Shown one piece after another: positions 27,559 to 34,873 of a stretch of DNA of 34,873 nt. This DNA comes from Burkholderiaceae bacterium. GTDB lineage: Bacteria; Pseudomonadota; Gammaproteobacteria; Burkholderiales; Burkholderiaceae_C. Position 1 is the first letter of the stretch, and the number at the start of each line of letters is the position of its first letter. The notes beneath the pieces are model-generated. The model was not told the DNA's origin. It did not search any database and was given only the letters and a program-made list of their open reading frames with translations. Location of the stretch: contig JACSRM010000239.1 in NCBI GenBank assembly GCA_014879745.1, positions 1-34,873 of the forward strand, read 5' to 3'. Position numbers and translations under genes: made by a program.

Positions 27559-29169
27559 ATGGCGGCTGTACAGCAAAGCGATGCGGTGGTGGTGGGCGGC
27601 GGACTGGCCGGAATCGTCACGGCGCTCGAACTGCTGCGCGCGGGCAAGCGCGTGACGCTGGTCGACCGCGATACGCCCGAGCGCTTCGGCGGCCTCGCGC
27701 TGTGGGCCTTCGGCGGCATGGCGCTGGTGGGCACGCCGCTGCAGGCGAAGATGAAGATCCCCGACACGCCAGAGCGCGCGCTCGCCGACTGGCTGCGCTT
27801 CGGCGAACTCGACCCCGCCGACCACTGGCCGCTGCAATGGGCGCGCCACTACGTCGAACATTCGCGCGCCGGCGTCTACGACTGGCTGAGCGCCGAGGGC
27901 ATCAAGTTCATGCCCGCCGTCAACTGGGTCGAGCGCGGGCTGAACGGCGACGGCAACAGCCTGCCGCGCTACCACATCGTCTGGGGCACCTCGCGCCACA
28001 TGACGCTGCGCCTGATCGCCGCGCTGCGCGCCGCCGGCACCGATGGGCGACTGACGCTGCTGCACCGCCACCGCGTCGAAGCGCTCGACTGGCAAGGCGG
28101 CCGGCTGCACGGCGCGCTGGCGGTCGACGAGGCCAGCGGCGCTGAAACGCTGCTGCAGGCCCCGGTGGTGGTGCTCGCGATGGGCGGCCTCAACGGCGGC
28201 CACGACGAAGCGCGGCGCAACTGGCCGCGCGGCCGGCCGCTGCCGGCCGCAATGCTCAACGGCGCCCACCCCTATGCCGACGGCCGCCTGCACCACCACG
28301 CCGCCGAGCGCTGCGGCGCGCAGATCACCCACGCCGGGGAGATGTGGAACTACGCCGCAGGCTTCCCGCACCCCTACCCGCACTTCGCCGGCCACGGGCT
28401 GTCGACCATCCCCTGCAAGTCGGCGCTGTGGCTCGACCACACGGGCCGGCGCATCGGCCCCGAGCCGCTCGTGACCGGCTTCGACACGCACTGGCTGTGC
28501 CAGCGCGTCGCGGCGCAGAAGAAGCCCTGGACCTGGCATTTGCTCAACTGGCGCATCGCCGCCAAGGAATTCGCGATCTCCGGCGCCGAGCACAACCAGC
28601 GCATCCGGGATCTGCAGTTCCCGGCCTTCGTGAAGGAGACGCTGTTCGGCAACCACCGCCTGGTCAAGCAGATGCAGGCCGAAAGCCCGCACTTCCTGGT
28701 GGCCGACACCCTGGCCGAACTGGCGGCGAAGATGAACGCGCTGACCGCCTCGCTCGACGTCGACCCCGCCGTGCTGCAGGCCACCGCCGACGCCTTCGAC
28801 GCCAACTTCGCCAACGGCAGCAAGCTCGAGAACGACGACCAGATCCGCCGCATCCTGCACGCCCGCCAATGGGGGCCGGACAAGTTGCGCACCTGCAAGC
28901 CGGCGCCGCTGCAGCTGAAGGGTGCCGGGCCGTTCATCGCCATCCACATGCAGCTGATCACGCGCAAGAGCCTCGGCGGGCTGCAGACCGACCTGCAAAG
29001 CCGCGTGCTCGACGCCGCCGGCCTGCCCGTCGATGGCCTGTACTGCGTCGGCGAGGCAGCAGGCTTCGGCGGCGGCGGCGCCAGCGGCAAGCGCTCGCTG
29101 GAGGGCACCTTCCTGCCTGGCTGCATCCTCACGGCGCGCGCCGCGGCACGGCACATCGTCGCGGGATAA
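27559..29169 (+). CDS. FAD-binding dehydrogenase (KSTD-like / FAD_binding_2, predicted oxidoreductase)
   Basis: DAVVVGGGLAGIVTALELLRAGKRVTLVDRD... (GxGxxG); C-terminal GLPVDGLYCVGEAAGFGGGGASGKRSLEGTFLPGCILTARAAARHI. Confidence 0.88.
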   Translation: MAAVQQSDAVVVGGGLAGIVTALELLRAGKRVTLVDRDTPERFGGLALWAFGGMALVGTPLQAKMKIPDTPERALADWLRFGELDPADHWPLQWARHYVEHSRAGVYDWLSAEGIKFMPAVNWVERGLNGDGNSLPRYHIVWGTSRHMTLRLIAALRAAGTDGRLTLLHRHRVEALDWQGGRLHGALAVDEASGAETLLQAPVVVLAMGGLNGGHDEARRNWPRGRPLPAAMLNGAHPYADGRLHHHAAERCGAQITHAGEMWNYAAGFPHPYPHFAGHGLSTIPCKSALWLDHTGRRIGPEPLVTGFDTHWLCQRVAAQKKPWTWHLLNWRIAAKEFAISGAEHNQRIRDLQFPAFVKETLFGNHRLVKQMQAESPHFLVADTLAELAAKMNALTASLDVDPAVLQATADAFDANFANGSKLENDDQIRRILHARQWGPDKLRTCKPAPLQLKGAGPFIAIHMQLITRKSLGGLQTDLQSRVLDAAGLPVDGLYCVGEAAGFGGGGASGKRSLEGTFLPGCILTARAAARHIVAG

Positions 29170-29186
29170 CGAGAAAGCGCAGCCCC

Positions 29187-30803
29187 ATGGACCCCGACTT
29201 CATCGTCGTCGGCACCGGCCCCGCGGGCTGCGCCGTCGCCTCGCGCCTGTCCGAAGACGCGCGCCACCAGGTGCTGCTGCTCGAAGCCGGGCCGGGGCAG
29301 CGCAAGGGCATCCTCGGCAGCAACGCCGCGCTCGGCTCGCTCGTCTATGGCCTCAGGCGCAGCGCCTACAACTGGGGCTTCGACACCCAGCCCGACGCGG
29401 GGCTGAACGGTCGGCGCGCCTACCACCCGCTGGGCCGCGGCCTGGGCGGCGGCACGTCGCTGAACATGCTGATGTACATGCGCGGCAACCCGCTCGACTA
29501 CGACGGCTGGGCGCGCGCCGGCAACCCCGGCTGGAGCTGGGCCGAGGTGCTGCCGTATTTCAAGAAGAGCGAGGACAACCAGACTTTCAGCGACCCGCAG
29601 GACCCGTGGCACGGCCAGGGCGGGCCGGTGTGGGTGGAAGAGCTGCGCACCGACAACCCCTGGCACGCCACGCTGCGCCAGGCCTGCGAAGAAGCCGGCT
29701 GGCCCTACAACCCCGATCTGAACGGCGCCACGCAGGAGGGCTTCCGCCCGACGCAGGTGATGATGAAAGGCGGCGAGCGCCACCACGCCGGCCAAGCCTA
29801 CATCCTGCCGCACCTGGGCCAGCGCCCCAATCTGCAGCTGCAATGCGACAGCCCGGTGACGCGCATCCTGTTCGAGGGCCGGCGCGCGGTGGGCGTGGAA
29901 GTGATGCAGGGCGGCCAGCTGCGACAGCTGCGCGCGCGCAAGGAGGTCATCGTCTGCTGCGGTGGCCTGCTCTCGGCCAAGCTCTTGCAGCTCTCCGGCG
30001 TTGGCGACGGCGCGGCGCTGCAGCGGCTGGGCATCACGAGCGTCGCGCACCTGCCGGCCGTCGGCCAGCACCTGCAAGACCATCTGGACGTGATCCTCGG
30101 CCACCACATCCCGGGCGACCCGCATCTGGTCGGCCTCTCGCCCACCGGCGCGCGCAGCCTGTGGCAGGCGATGCGGCGCTGGCGCCAGGAACGGCGCGGC
30201 ATGTGCACCACCAACTTCGCCGAGGTCACCGGCTTCATGCGTCTGGCGCCCGACGCGCCGATGCCCGAGATCCAGTACGAGTTCGTCGTCGCGCTGGCCA
30301 TGGAGCACGGGCGCAAGGTCTACGCGAAGCACGGCCTATCGACCCACGTGCTGCTGCTGCACCCGAAGAGCCGCGGCAGCGTCCAGCTCGCCAGCCCGCG
30401 CTGGCAGGACGACCCTGCCATCGACTTCCGCTACTTCTCGCACCCCGACGACCTGGCGGCCATGGTGCAGGGCGTGCGCCGCGTGCTGCAGGTGTTCGAC
30501 ACGCCGACGCTGCGCGGCCGCGTGAAGAGCGACCTGCGCACCGCCGCCTGCCGCAGCGACGACGACTATGCGCAGTGGTGCCGCAGCGTGGCCGGCACCA
30601 ACTACCACCCCACCGGCAGCTGCCGCATGGGGCCGAGCGCCGACGACAGCGTGGTCGATGCGCGGTTGCGCGTGCACGGCGTGCAGGGCCTGCGCGTCAT
30701 CGACAGCTCGATCTTCCCCGCCATCCCCGGCGGCAACACCACCGCGCCCAGCTACATGGTGGGCGAGAAAGGCGCGGCGATGCTGCGCGAGGATTGGCGA
30801 TGA
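29187..30803 (+). CDS. GMC family oxidoreductase (choline-dehydrogenase-like)
   Basis: DFIVVGTGPAGCAVASRLSEDARHQVLLLEAGP...YHPLGRGLGGGTSLNMLMYMRGNPLDYDGWARAGNPGWSWAEVLPYFKKSEDNQ...NYHPTGSCRMG...FPAIPGGNTTAPSYMVGEKGA. Confidence 0.95.
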   Translation: MDPDFIVVGTGPAGCAVASRLSEDARHQVLLLEAGPGQRKGILGSNAALGSLVYGLRRSAYNWGFDTQPDAGLNGRRAYHPLGRGLGGGTSLNMLMYMRGNPLDYDGWARAGNPGWSWAEVLPYFKKSEDNQTFSDPQDPWHGQGGPVWVEELRTDNPWHATLRQACEEAGWPYNPDLNGATQEGFRPTQVMMKGGERHHAGQAYILPHLGQRPNLQLQCDSPVTRILFEGRRAVGVEVMQGGQLRQLRARKEVIVCCGGLLSAKLLQLSGVGDGAALQRLGITSVAHLPAVGQHLQDHLDVILGHHIPGDPHLVGLSPTGARSLWQAMRRWRQERRGMCTTNFAEVTGFMRLAPDAPMPEIQYEFVVALAMEHGRKVYAKHGLSTHVLLLHPKSRGSVQLASPRWQDDPAIDFRYFSHPDDLAAMVQGVRRVLQVFDTPTLRGRVKSDLRTAACRSDDDYAQWCRSVAGTNYHPTGSCRMGPSADDSVVDARLRVHGVQGLRVIDSSIFPAIPGGNTTAPSYMVGEKGAAMLREDWR

Positions 30804-31636
30804 CGCTGCGTTGGAAGTACGGCGCGCCGCGCACCGTGTTCATCAGCGGCAGCAGCAGCGGCATCGGCCGCGATATGGCGCGGCGGCTGGCGGCCGAAGG
30901 CGCACACATTGCCCTCTTCAACCGCTCGGCCGCCGAAGCCGTGCTGGCCGAACTGCGCGCCGCCGCGCGCAGCCCGCAGCAGCGCTTCCACGCCTACCGC
31001 GCCGACGTGGCGCAGCCCGCCAGCATCGACGCCGCGGTGCGCCAGGCGGTGGCCGATCTCGGCGCGCCCGAGCTGGCGATCAACAGCGCCGGCGTGCTCA
31101 ACGCACAGCCCTTCGACGAAGCCACCGCGCAGGACTTCGAGCGCGTGATCGACGTCAACCTGAAGGGCTCGCGCCACTTCGCCGCCGCCGTGCTGCCGCA
31201 CATGCAAGCGCGCAGCCACCTGGTGTTCATCGCCTCGCTCGCGGCCTACACGGGCAACTTTGCCTACACCGCATATTGCGCGTCGAAGTTCGGCGTGCGC
31301 GGCCTGGCCGAGGCGCTGCGCTACGAGCTGAAGTTCAAGGACATCGACGTGAGCCTGTGCTGCCCCGGCGAAATCATGACGCCGATGGTCGAGCAGGAAA
31401 AGCGCCACCAGCACCCTGTCTCCGCCGCGCTGAAGGCCTTTGCCGGCAGCGCGCGGCTGGAAGACGCCGTGCCCGCGCTGCTGCGCGGCATCGCGCGGCG
31501 CGAGTTCGACATCGTCGACGGCCCGCGCCCGGCGCTGACCGCCTTCCTGTCGCGCCACGCGCCGCGCCTGTCGCGCCGCGTCGGCGACCTGATCGCCGCG
31601 CGTGCCATGCGCGCCATCCCCGAGACCCGCCGATGA
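30800..31636 (+). CDS. SDR family oxidoreductase
   Basis: TVFISGSSSGIGRDMARRLAAEGAHIALFNRS...; NSAGVLN; YTAYCASKFGVRGLAEALRYEL (YxxxK). ATGA overlap with the GMC gene. Confidence 0.95.
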   Translation: MTLRWKYGAPRTVFISGSSSGIGRDMARRLAAEGAHIALFNRSAAEAVLAELRAAARSPQQRFHAYRADVAQPASIDAAVRQAVADLGAPELAINSAGVLNAQPFDEATAQDFERVIDVNLKGSRHFAAAVLPHMQARSHLVFIASLAAYTGNFAYTAYCASKFGVRGLAEALRYELKFKDIDVSLCCPGEIMTPMVEQEKRHQHPVSAALKAFAGSARLEDAVPALLRGIARREFDIVDGPRPALTAFLSRHAPRLSRRVGDLIAARAMRAIPETRR

Positions 31637-33132
31637 CGACCAACCCAACGCCCCACGCCGCCGCGCTGGTGGCCCCCATCACCACCCACATCACGCCGCT
31701 GGCCCCGCACATCCCGCAGCCGCTGCGCGACTGTTTCGCCGCGCAGCGCGCCGCCTTCGACAAGCAGCGCTGCCCCAGCCTGGACCAGCGCCGCGCCGAC
31801 CTGCGCGCGCTGCACCGCCTGCTGCTGGACAACCGCGAGGCGCTAGTCGATGCGGTGAACCGCGACTTCGGCTGCCGCAGCCGCTTCGAGACGCTGATGA
31901 CCGAGCTGCTGCAAGGCCAGGAGGCTCTGCTGGCCGCCATCAAGCAACTGCCGCGCTGGATGAAGCGGCAGCGCCGGCTGCTCGACATCACGCAGTACCC
32001 GCTGGCGCGCGCCTTCGTGCAGCCGCAGCCGCTGGGCGTGGTGGGCATCGTCGTGCCGTGGAACTTCCCCATCGGCATGGCCTTCCAGCCGATGATCGGC
32101 GCGCTGGCGGCGGGCAACCGCGTGATGGTGAAGATGTCGGAGAACTCCGCCCACCTGGCGCGGCTGCTGCAGCAGCTGCTGCCGCGCTACTTTGCCGCCG
32201 ACAAGGTGAGCCTGTTCGCCGACGCGGGCGAGAGCGGCCAGAGCATCGGCCCGCTGTTCACGCAGCTGCCCTTCGACCACCTGTTCTTCACCGGATCGCC
32301 GCAGACCGGCAAGGCGGTGATGGCCAACTGCGCCGCCAACCTGACGCCGGTGACGCTGGAGCTGGGCGGCAAGTCGCCGGCCATCGTCGCACCCGACTAC
32401 CCGCTGGACAAGGCGGCCGAGCGCATCCTGTGGGTGAAGATGCTCAACGCCGGGCAGATCTGCACCAACGTCGACTACCTGTTCCTGCCAGCCGGCCAGG
32501 AGCAGGCCTTCATCGCGCACGCCCAGCGCATCGTCGCGCAGCGCTACCCCGACCTGTGCAACGGCGACTACACCGCCATCATCGACCCACGCCAGTACGA
32601 GCGGCTGCAGGCCATGCTGGCCGACGCCGTGGCGCAGGGCGCGCAGGTGGTGCCGCTGCTGCCGGGCCAGAGCGGCGACGCGGCGCGGCGCATCATGCCA
32701 CCCGTGGCGCTGCTGAACGTGCACGCCGGCATGCAGGTGATGCAGCGCGAGATCTTCGGCCCGCTGCTGCCGATCCTGACGTACCGCAACCACGACGAGG
32801 TCGTGCGCTACATCAACGCGCGGCCGCACCCGCTGGCGCTGTACCTGTTCAGCCACGAGCGCGCGCTGCAGGAGCGGTATCTCGAGCAGACGCTGTCGGG
32901 CGGCGTCACGCTCAACGACACGCTGCTGCACGCCGGCCAACACCACCTGCCCTTCGGTGGCGTGGGCGCCAGCGGCATGGGCCACTACCACGGGCGCGAG
33001 GGTTTCCTGACCTTCTCCAAGCTGCGGCCGGTGTTCAAGCAGGGGCCGCTGCGCACCGTCTCCTTCCTGCAACCGCCGTACCGCGGGCTGGCGAGCAGGA
33101 TGCTGGGGTTGATGCTGTGGAGGAATCGGTGA
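31633..33132 (+). CDS. Coniferyl-aldehyde-dehydrogenase-like aldehyde dehydrogenase
   Basis: LGVVGIVVPWNFPIGMAFQPMIGALAAGNRVMVKMSE...FTGSPQTGKAVMANCAANLTPVTLELGGKSPAIV...KMLNAGQICTNVDYLFLP; ATGA overlap with the SDR gene. Confidence 0.92.
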   Translation: MTTNPTPHAAALVAPITTHITPLAPHIPQPLRDCFAAQRAAFDKQRCPSLDQRRADLRALHRLLLDNREALVDAVNRDFGCRSRFETLMTELLQGQEALLAAIKQLPRWMKRQRRLLDITQYPLARAFVQPQPLGVVGIVVPWNFPIGMAFQPMIGALAAGNRVMVKMSENSAHLARLLQQLLPRYFAADKVSLFADAGESGQSIGPLFTQLPFDHLFFTGSPQTGKAVMANCAANLTPVTLELGGKSPAIVAPDYPLDKAAERILWVKMLNAGQICTNVDYLFLPAGQEQAFIAHAQRIVAQRYPDLCNGDYTAIIDPRQYERLQAMLADAVAQGAQVVPLLPGQSGDAARRIMPPVALLNVHAGMQVMQREIFGPLLPILTYRNHDEVVRYINARPHPLALYLFSHERALQERYLEQTLSGGVTLNDTLLHAGQHHLPFGGVGASGMGHYHGREGFLTFSKLRPVFKQGPLRTVSFLQPPYRGLASRMLGLMLWRNR

Positions 33133-33153
33133 GGCCGAGGCTCCGAGGTCGGG

Positions 33154-33174
33154 CGGGCACCGCCTTCGTGCCCG
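33154..33174 (+). terminator. Candidate hairpin downstream of the aldehyde dehydrogenase gene
   Basis: CGGGCAC-CGCCTTC-GTGCCCG, 7-bp perfect arms; no clear T-tract follows. Confidence 0.35.
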
Positions 33175-33230
33175 GCCGCGCTGGGCGGCGGCGCAGTGCT
33201 GTGCCTTGGGTCTCCACCTTCTCGACCGGC

Positions 33231-33250
33231 TGGTAACATATGTGATACCA
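33231..33250. promoter_or_regulatory. Candidate operator dyad upstream of the RelE/HigB-like toxin
   Basis: TGGTAACATATGTGATACCA, imperfect dyad with 8 of 10 symmetric pairs, just 5' of the ATG at 33257. Confidence 0.5.
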
Positions 33251-33256
33251 ATAGCC

Positions 33257-33586
33257 ATGCTGGATGTACGCGAGTACTTGGAAGAAGACGGCACCAGTCC
33301 CTTCGCGGAGTGGTTCACGGCCCTGGACGCCATTGCGGCGGCCAAGATCACGGTCGTCCTCGCGCGCATCGAGCAAGGTAACCTGTCCAACGTCAAAGGC
33401 GTCGGGGAAGGCGTGCTGGAGTACCGGCTCGATTTCGGGCCGGGCTACCGGGTGTACTTCGGCCGCGACGGCGACGTGCTGGTCATCTTGCTGGCCGGCG
33501 GGACAAAGAAGCGGCAGCAGCGCGATATCGAGGCCGCGCAGGCCCGTTGGGCGGCCTACAAGCGGCGCAAGCGATCGGCGAGGTGA
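33257..33586 (+). CDS. Type II toxin of the RelE/HigB (phage Gp49-like) family
   Basis: MLDVREYLEEDGTSPFAEWFTALDAIAAAKITVVLARIEQGNLSNVKGVGEGVLEYRLDFGPGYRVYFGRDGDVLVILLAGGTKKRQQRDIEAAQARW: addiction-module-killer pattern. Confidence 0.9.
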   Translation: MLDVREYLEEDGTSPFAEWFTALDAIAAAKITVVLARIEQGNLSNVKGVGEGVLEYRLDFGPGYRVYFGRDGDVLVILLAGGTKKRQQRDIEAAQARWAAYKRRKRSAR

Positions 33587-33589
33587 ATC

Positions 33590-33910
33590 ATGGCTCTGAC
33601 ACGAGACTTCAAGGAAACGGTGCTGGCGCGCGTCCAGGCCGACCCGAAATTCCGCGATGCCCTGCTCGAGGAAGGCATCCAGACCCTGCTGGCCGGCGAC
33701 GTGGACAGCGGCAAGGCGATCCTGCGCGACTACATCAAAGCGACGGTCGGCTTCGAGCAACTGGGCGCCGAGACCGGCTCATCGCCTAAAAGCCTGATCC
33801 GCATGTTCGGCCCGACCGGCAACCCGCAGGCGCGCAACCTGTTCAGCGTCATCAGCCACCTGCAGCGCCATGCGGGGCTGACCCTGCACGTGACGGCCCA
33901 GCCACAGTAG
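33590..33910 (+). CDS. Cognate antitoxin (HTH addiction-module antidote family)
   Basis: MALTRDFKETVLARVQADPKFRDALLEEGIQTLLAGDVDSGKAILRDYIKATVGFEQLGAETGSSPKSLIRMFGPTGNPQARNLFSVISHLQRHAGLTLHV; 3-nt gap from the toxin gene. Confidence 0.88.
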   Translation: MALTRDFKETVLARVQADPKFRDALLEEGIQTLLAGDVDSGKAILRDYIKATVGFEQLGAETGSSPKSLIRMFGPTGNPQARNLFSVISHLQRHAGLTLHVTAQPQ

Positions 33911-33923
33911 AAGGACGCGCTCC

Positions 33924-34214
33924 ATGAAAACTGCCAGCACCACCCAATCGCCTCGGGACACGTTGAAGCTGCGGATGCCCTCGGCTGAGCGGAGCCTGAT
34001 CGACCGCGCAGCGGAAACGGCAGGCAAGACGCGCACGGCCTTTATCCTCGAAGCGGCGCGCCGCGCGGCCGAGGAAGCGCTGCTCGACCGCGCCTTGATG
34101 GAGGTCAGCCCCGGGGACTGTGGCGAGTTCCTGAAGCGGCTCGACCGTCCGGCGCAACCCAATGGCAGGTTGCAGCGCACGATGCGCAGCAAGGCACCCT
34201 GGCAAGGGGCCTGA
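33924..34214 (+). CDS. DUF1778 / TacA-like RHH antitoxin
   Basis: DTLKLRMPSAERSLIDRAAETAGKTRTAFILEAARRAAEEALLDRALMEVSPGDCGEFLKRLDRPAQPNGRLQRTMRSKAPW. Confidence 0.88.
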   Translation: MKTASTTQSPRDTLKLRMPSAERSLIDRAAETAGKTRTAFILEAARRAAEEALLDRALMEVSPGDCGEFLKRLDRPAQPNGRLQRTMRSKAPWQGA

Positions 34215-34219
34215 ACCGG

Positions 34220-34300
34220 ATGCTGCGCGCCCCGCAACCGCTCGATCCCAAGCACGAGATCGCCGCTTCGACTGCGGCGTGGCGACTGTGGTCCCTTCAG
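34220..34300 (+). pseudogene. Decayed start of a GNAT toxin (TacT-like)
   Basis: ATG at 34220: MLRAPQPLDPKHEIAA, then a +1/-1 shift into FDCGVAT. This matches the N-terminus usual for TacT-type toxins (M-L-x-x-P-x-x-L-x-x-x-H-x-x-x-x-FDCG) but no GNAT body follows. Confidence 0.7.
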
Positions 34301-34353
34301 CCCGAGCCGGACCGCGTTTGATCGAACGATGGGACGCAACGGCAAGCTAACAT

Positions 34354-34373
34354 ATTGGTGTCAAAGCACCAAT
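34354..34373. promoter_or_regulatory. Perfect inverted repeat upstream of the RHH antitoxin (candidate operator)
   Basis: ATTGGTG-TCAAAG-CACCAAT, 7-bp perfect arms, 11 bp upstream of the ATG at 34385. Confidence 0.6.
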
Positions 34374-34384
34374 GCGAGGTCGAC

Positions 34385-34624
34385 ATGAGCCGCCTGACCA
34401 TCACCCTGTCGGAGGCCCGCTACAAGGCGCTGAAGGAAGCCGCCGTGCAGCGCGACAAGACGATCGGGCAACTGATCGACGAGAGCCTGGACTTCTACGG
34501 CATCAAGTCGCGCGCCGACGCGCGTGACCTCGTGCGCCGCGCCCGTGCTCGCAGCAAGCTGCCCGACGACCAGGCCCTTGCGGTGGCGCAGGAGCATGTG
34601 CGGGCGGTGCGGCGCAAGTCGTGA
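34385..34624 (+). CDS. RHH (CopG-like) antitoxin
   Basis: MSRLTITLSEARYKALKEAAVQRDKTIGQLIDESLDFYGIKSRADARDLVRRARARSKLPDDQALAVAQEHVRAVRRKS; overlaps the downstream PIN gene. Confidence 0.82.
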   Translation: MSRLTITLSEARYKALKEAAVQRDKTIGQLIDESLDFYGIKSRADARDLVRRARARSKLPDDQALAVAQEHVRAVRRKS

Positions 34625-34873
34625 TCCGTCAGCCCGTCATCGTCGACACCCACATGGTGGTGGCCGGGCTGCTGACCGGCAATGCCGCGTCTCCCGTAGC
34701 GCGCATCCTCGACGGCATGCTGGCAGCCGCCTTCCCGTTCGTCGTGTCCGAAGCGCTGCTGGCCGAGTACGCAGCCGTGCTGGCGCGTCCTGCGCTGCGC
34801 AAGCTGCACGGGCTGACGCTGGCGGAGGTCGAAACGCTGCTGACCGACATCGCCCAGCACGCCATCGTCTTGG
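34621..34873 (+). CDS. PIN-domain toxin (3' end beyond window)
   Basis: GTG start (GTGA overlap): VIRQPVIVDTHMVVAGLLTGNAASPVARILDGMLAAAFPFVVSEALLAEYAAVLARPALRKLHGLTLAEVETLLTDI: putative-toxin PIN pattern. Confidence 0.85.
   Translation, partial: MIRQPVIVDTHMVVAGLLTGNAASPVARILDGMLAAAFPFVVSEALLAEYAAVLARPALRKLHGLTLAEVETLLTDIAQHAIVL

Noticed and set aside
31843-33396. 517-aa minus-strand ORF opposite the aldehyde dehydrogenase
   Set aside because: Antisense to a well-supported ALDH gene and running into the TA promoter; no recognisable family.

Overview
This is a high-GC, betaproteobacteria-like chromosomal window read by eye; no searches were run. Most of it is densely packed coding sequence. 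From left to right:
(1) A 3'-truncated alpha-hydroxy-acid/L-lactate dehydrogenase, overlapping dinB (Pol IV). dinB has a perfect CTGT-N8-ACAG LexA-type box upstream.
(2) A GNAT acetyltransferase, an MFS transporter, and a phosphoglycerate-mutase-like/regulatory protein overlapping recJ.
(3) A 2-oxoacid dehydrogenase operon (E1alpha-E1beta-E2, no E3 in the window), then a DedA protein and mutL.
(4) An SBP56/methanethiol oxidase (mtoX)-SCO-MauG operon with overlapping start/stop codons.
(5) A matrixin-like metalloprotease with a PPC-like domain, a hemerythrin-like protein, a DUF455 protein, a gamma-carbonic anhydrase, hslO (Hsp33) and nnrD.
(6) An accessory stretch from about 23 kb: a YdhR-like monooxygenase, an AraC-type remnant interrupted by an in-frame TAG, and a divergent methyltransferase/AraC pair. 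A second AraC regulator carries a perfect 48-bp in-frame tandem duplication and is divergent from a four-gene redox operon (FAD dehydrogenase, GMC oxidoreductase, SDR, coniferyl-aldehyde-dehydrogenase-like).
(7) A terminal toxin-antitoxin cluster: RelE/HigB-like plus antitoxin, a DUF1778 antitoxin followed by a decayed GNAT-toxin start, and an RHH antitoxin plus a partial PIN toxin.
The best candidates for follow-up are the mtoX-SCO-MauG maturation module with its unusual C-x5-C SCO motif, the uncharacterised redox operon with its duplicated AraC linker, and the decayed TacAT module within the TA cluster.
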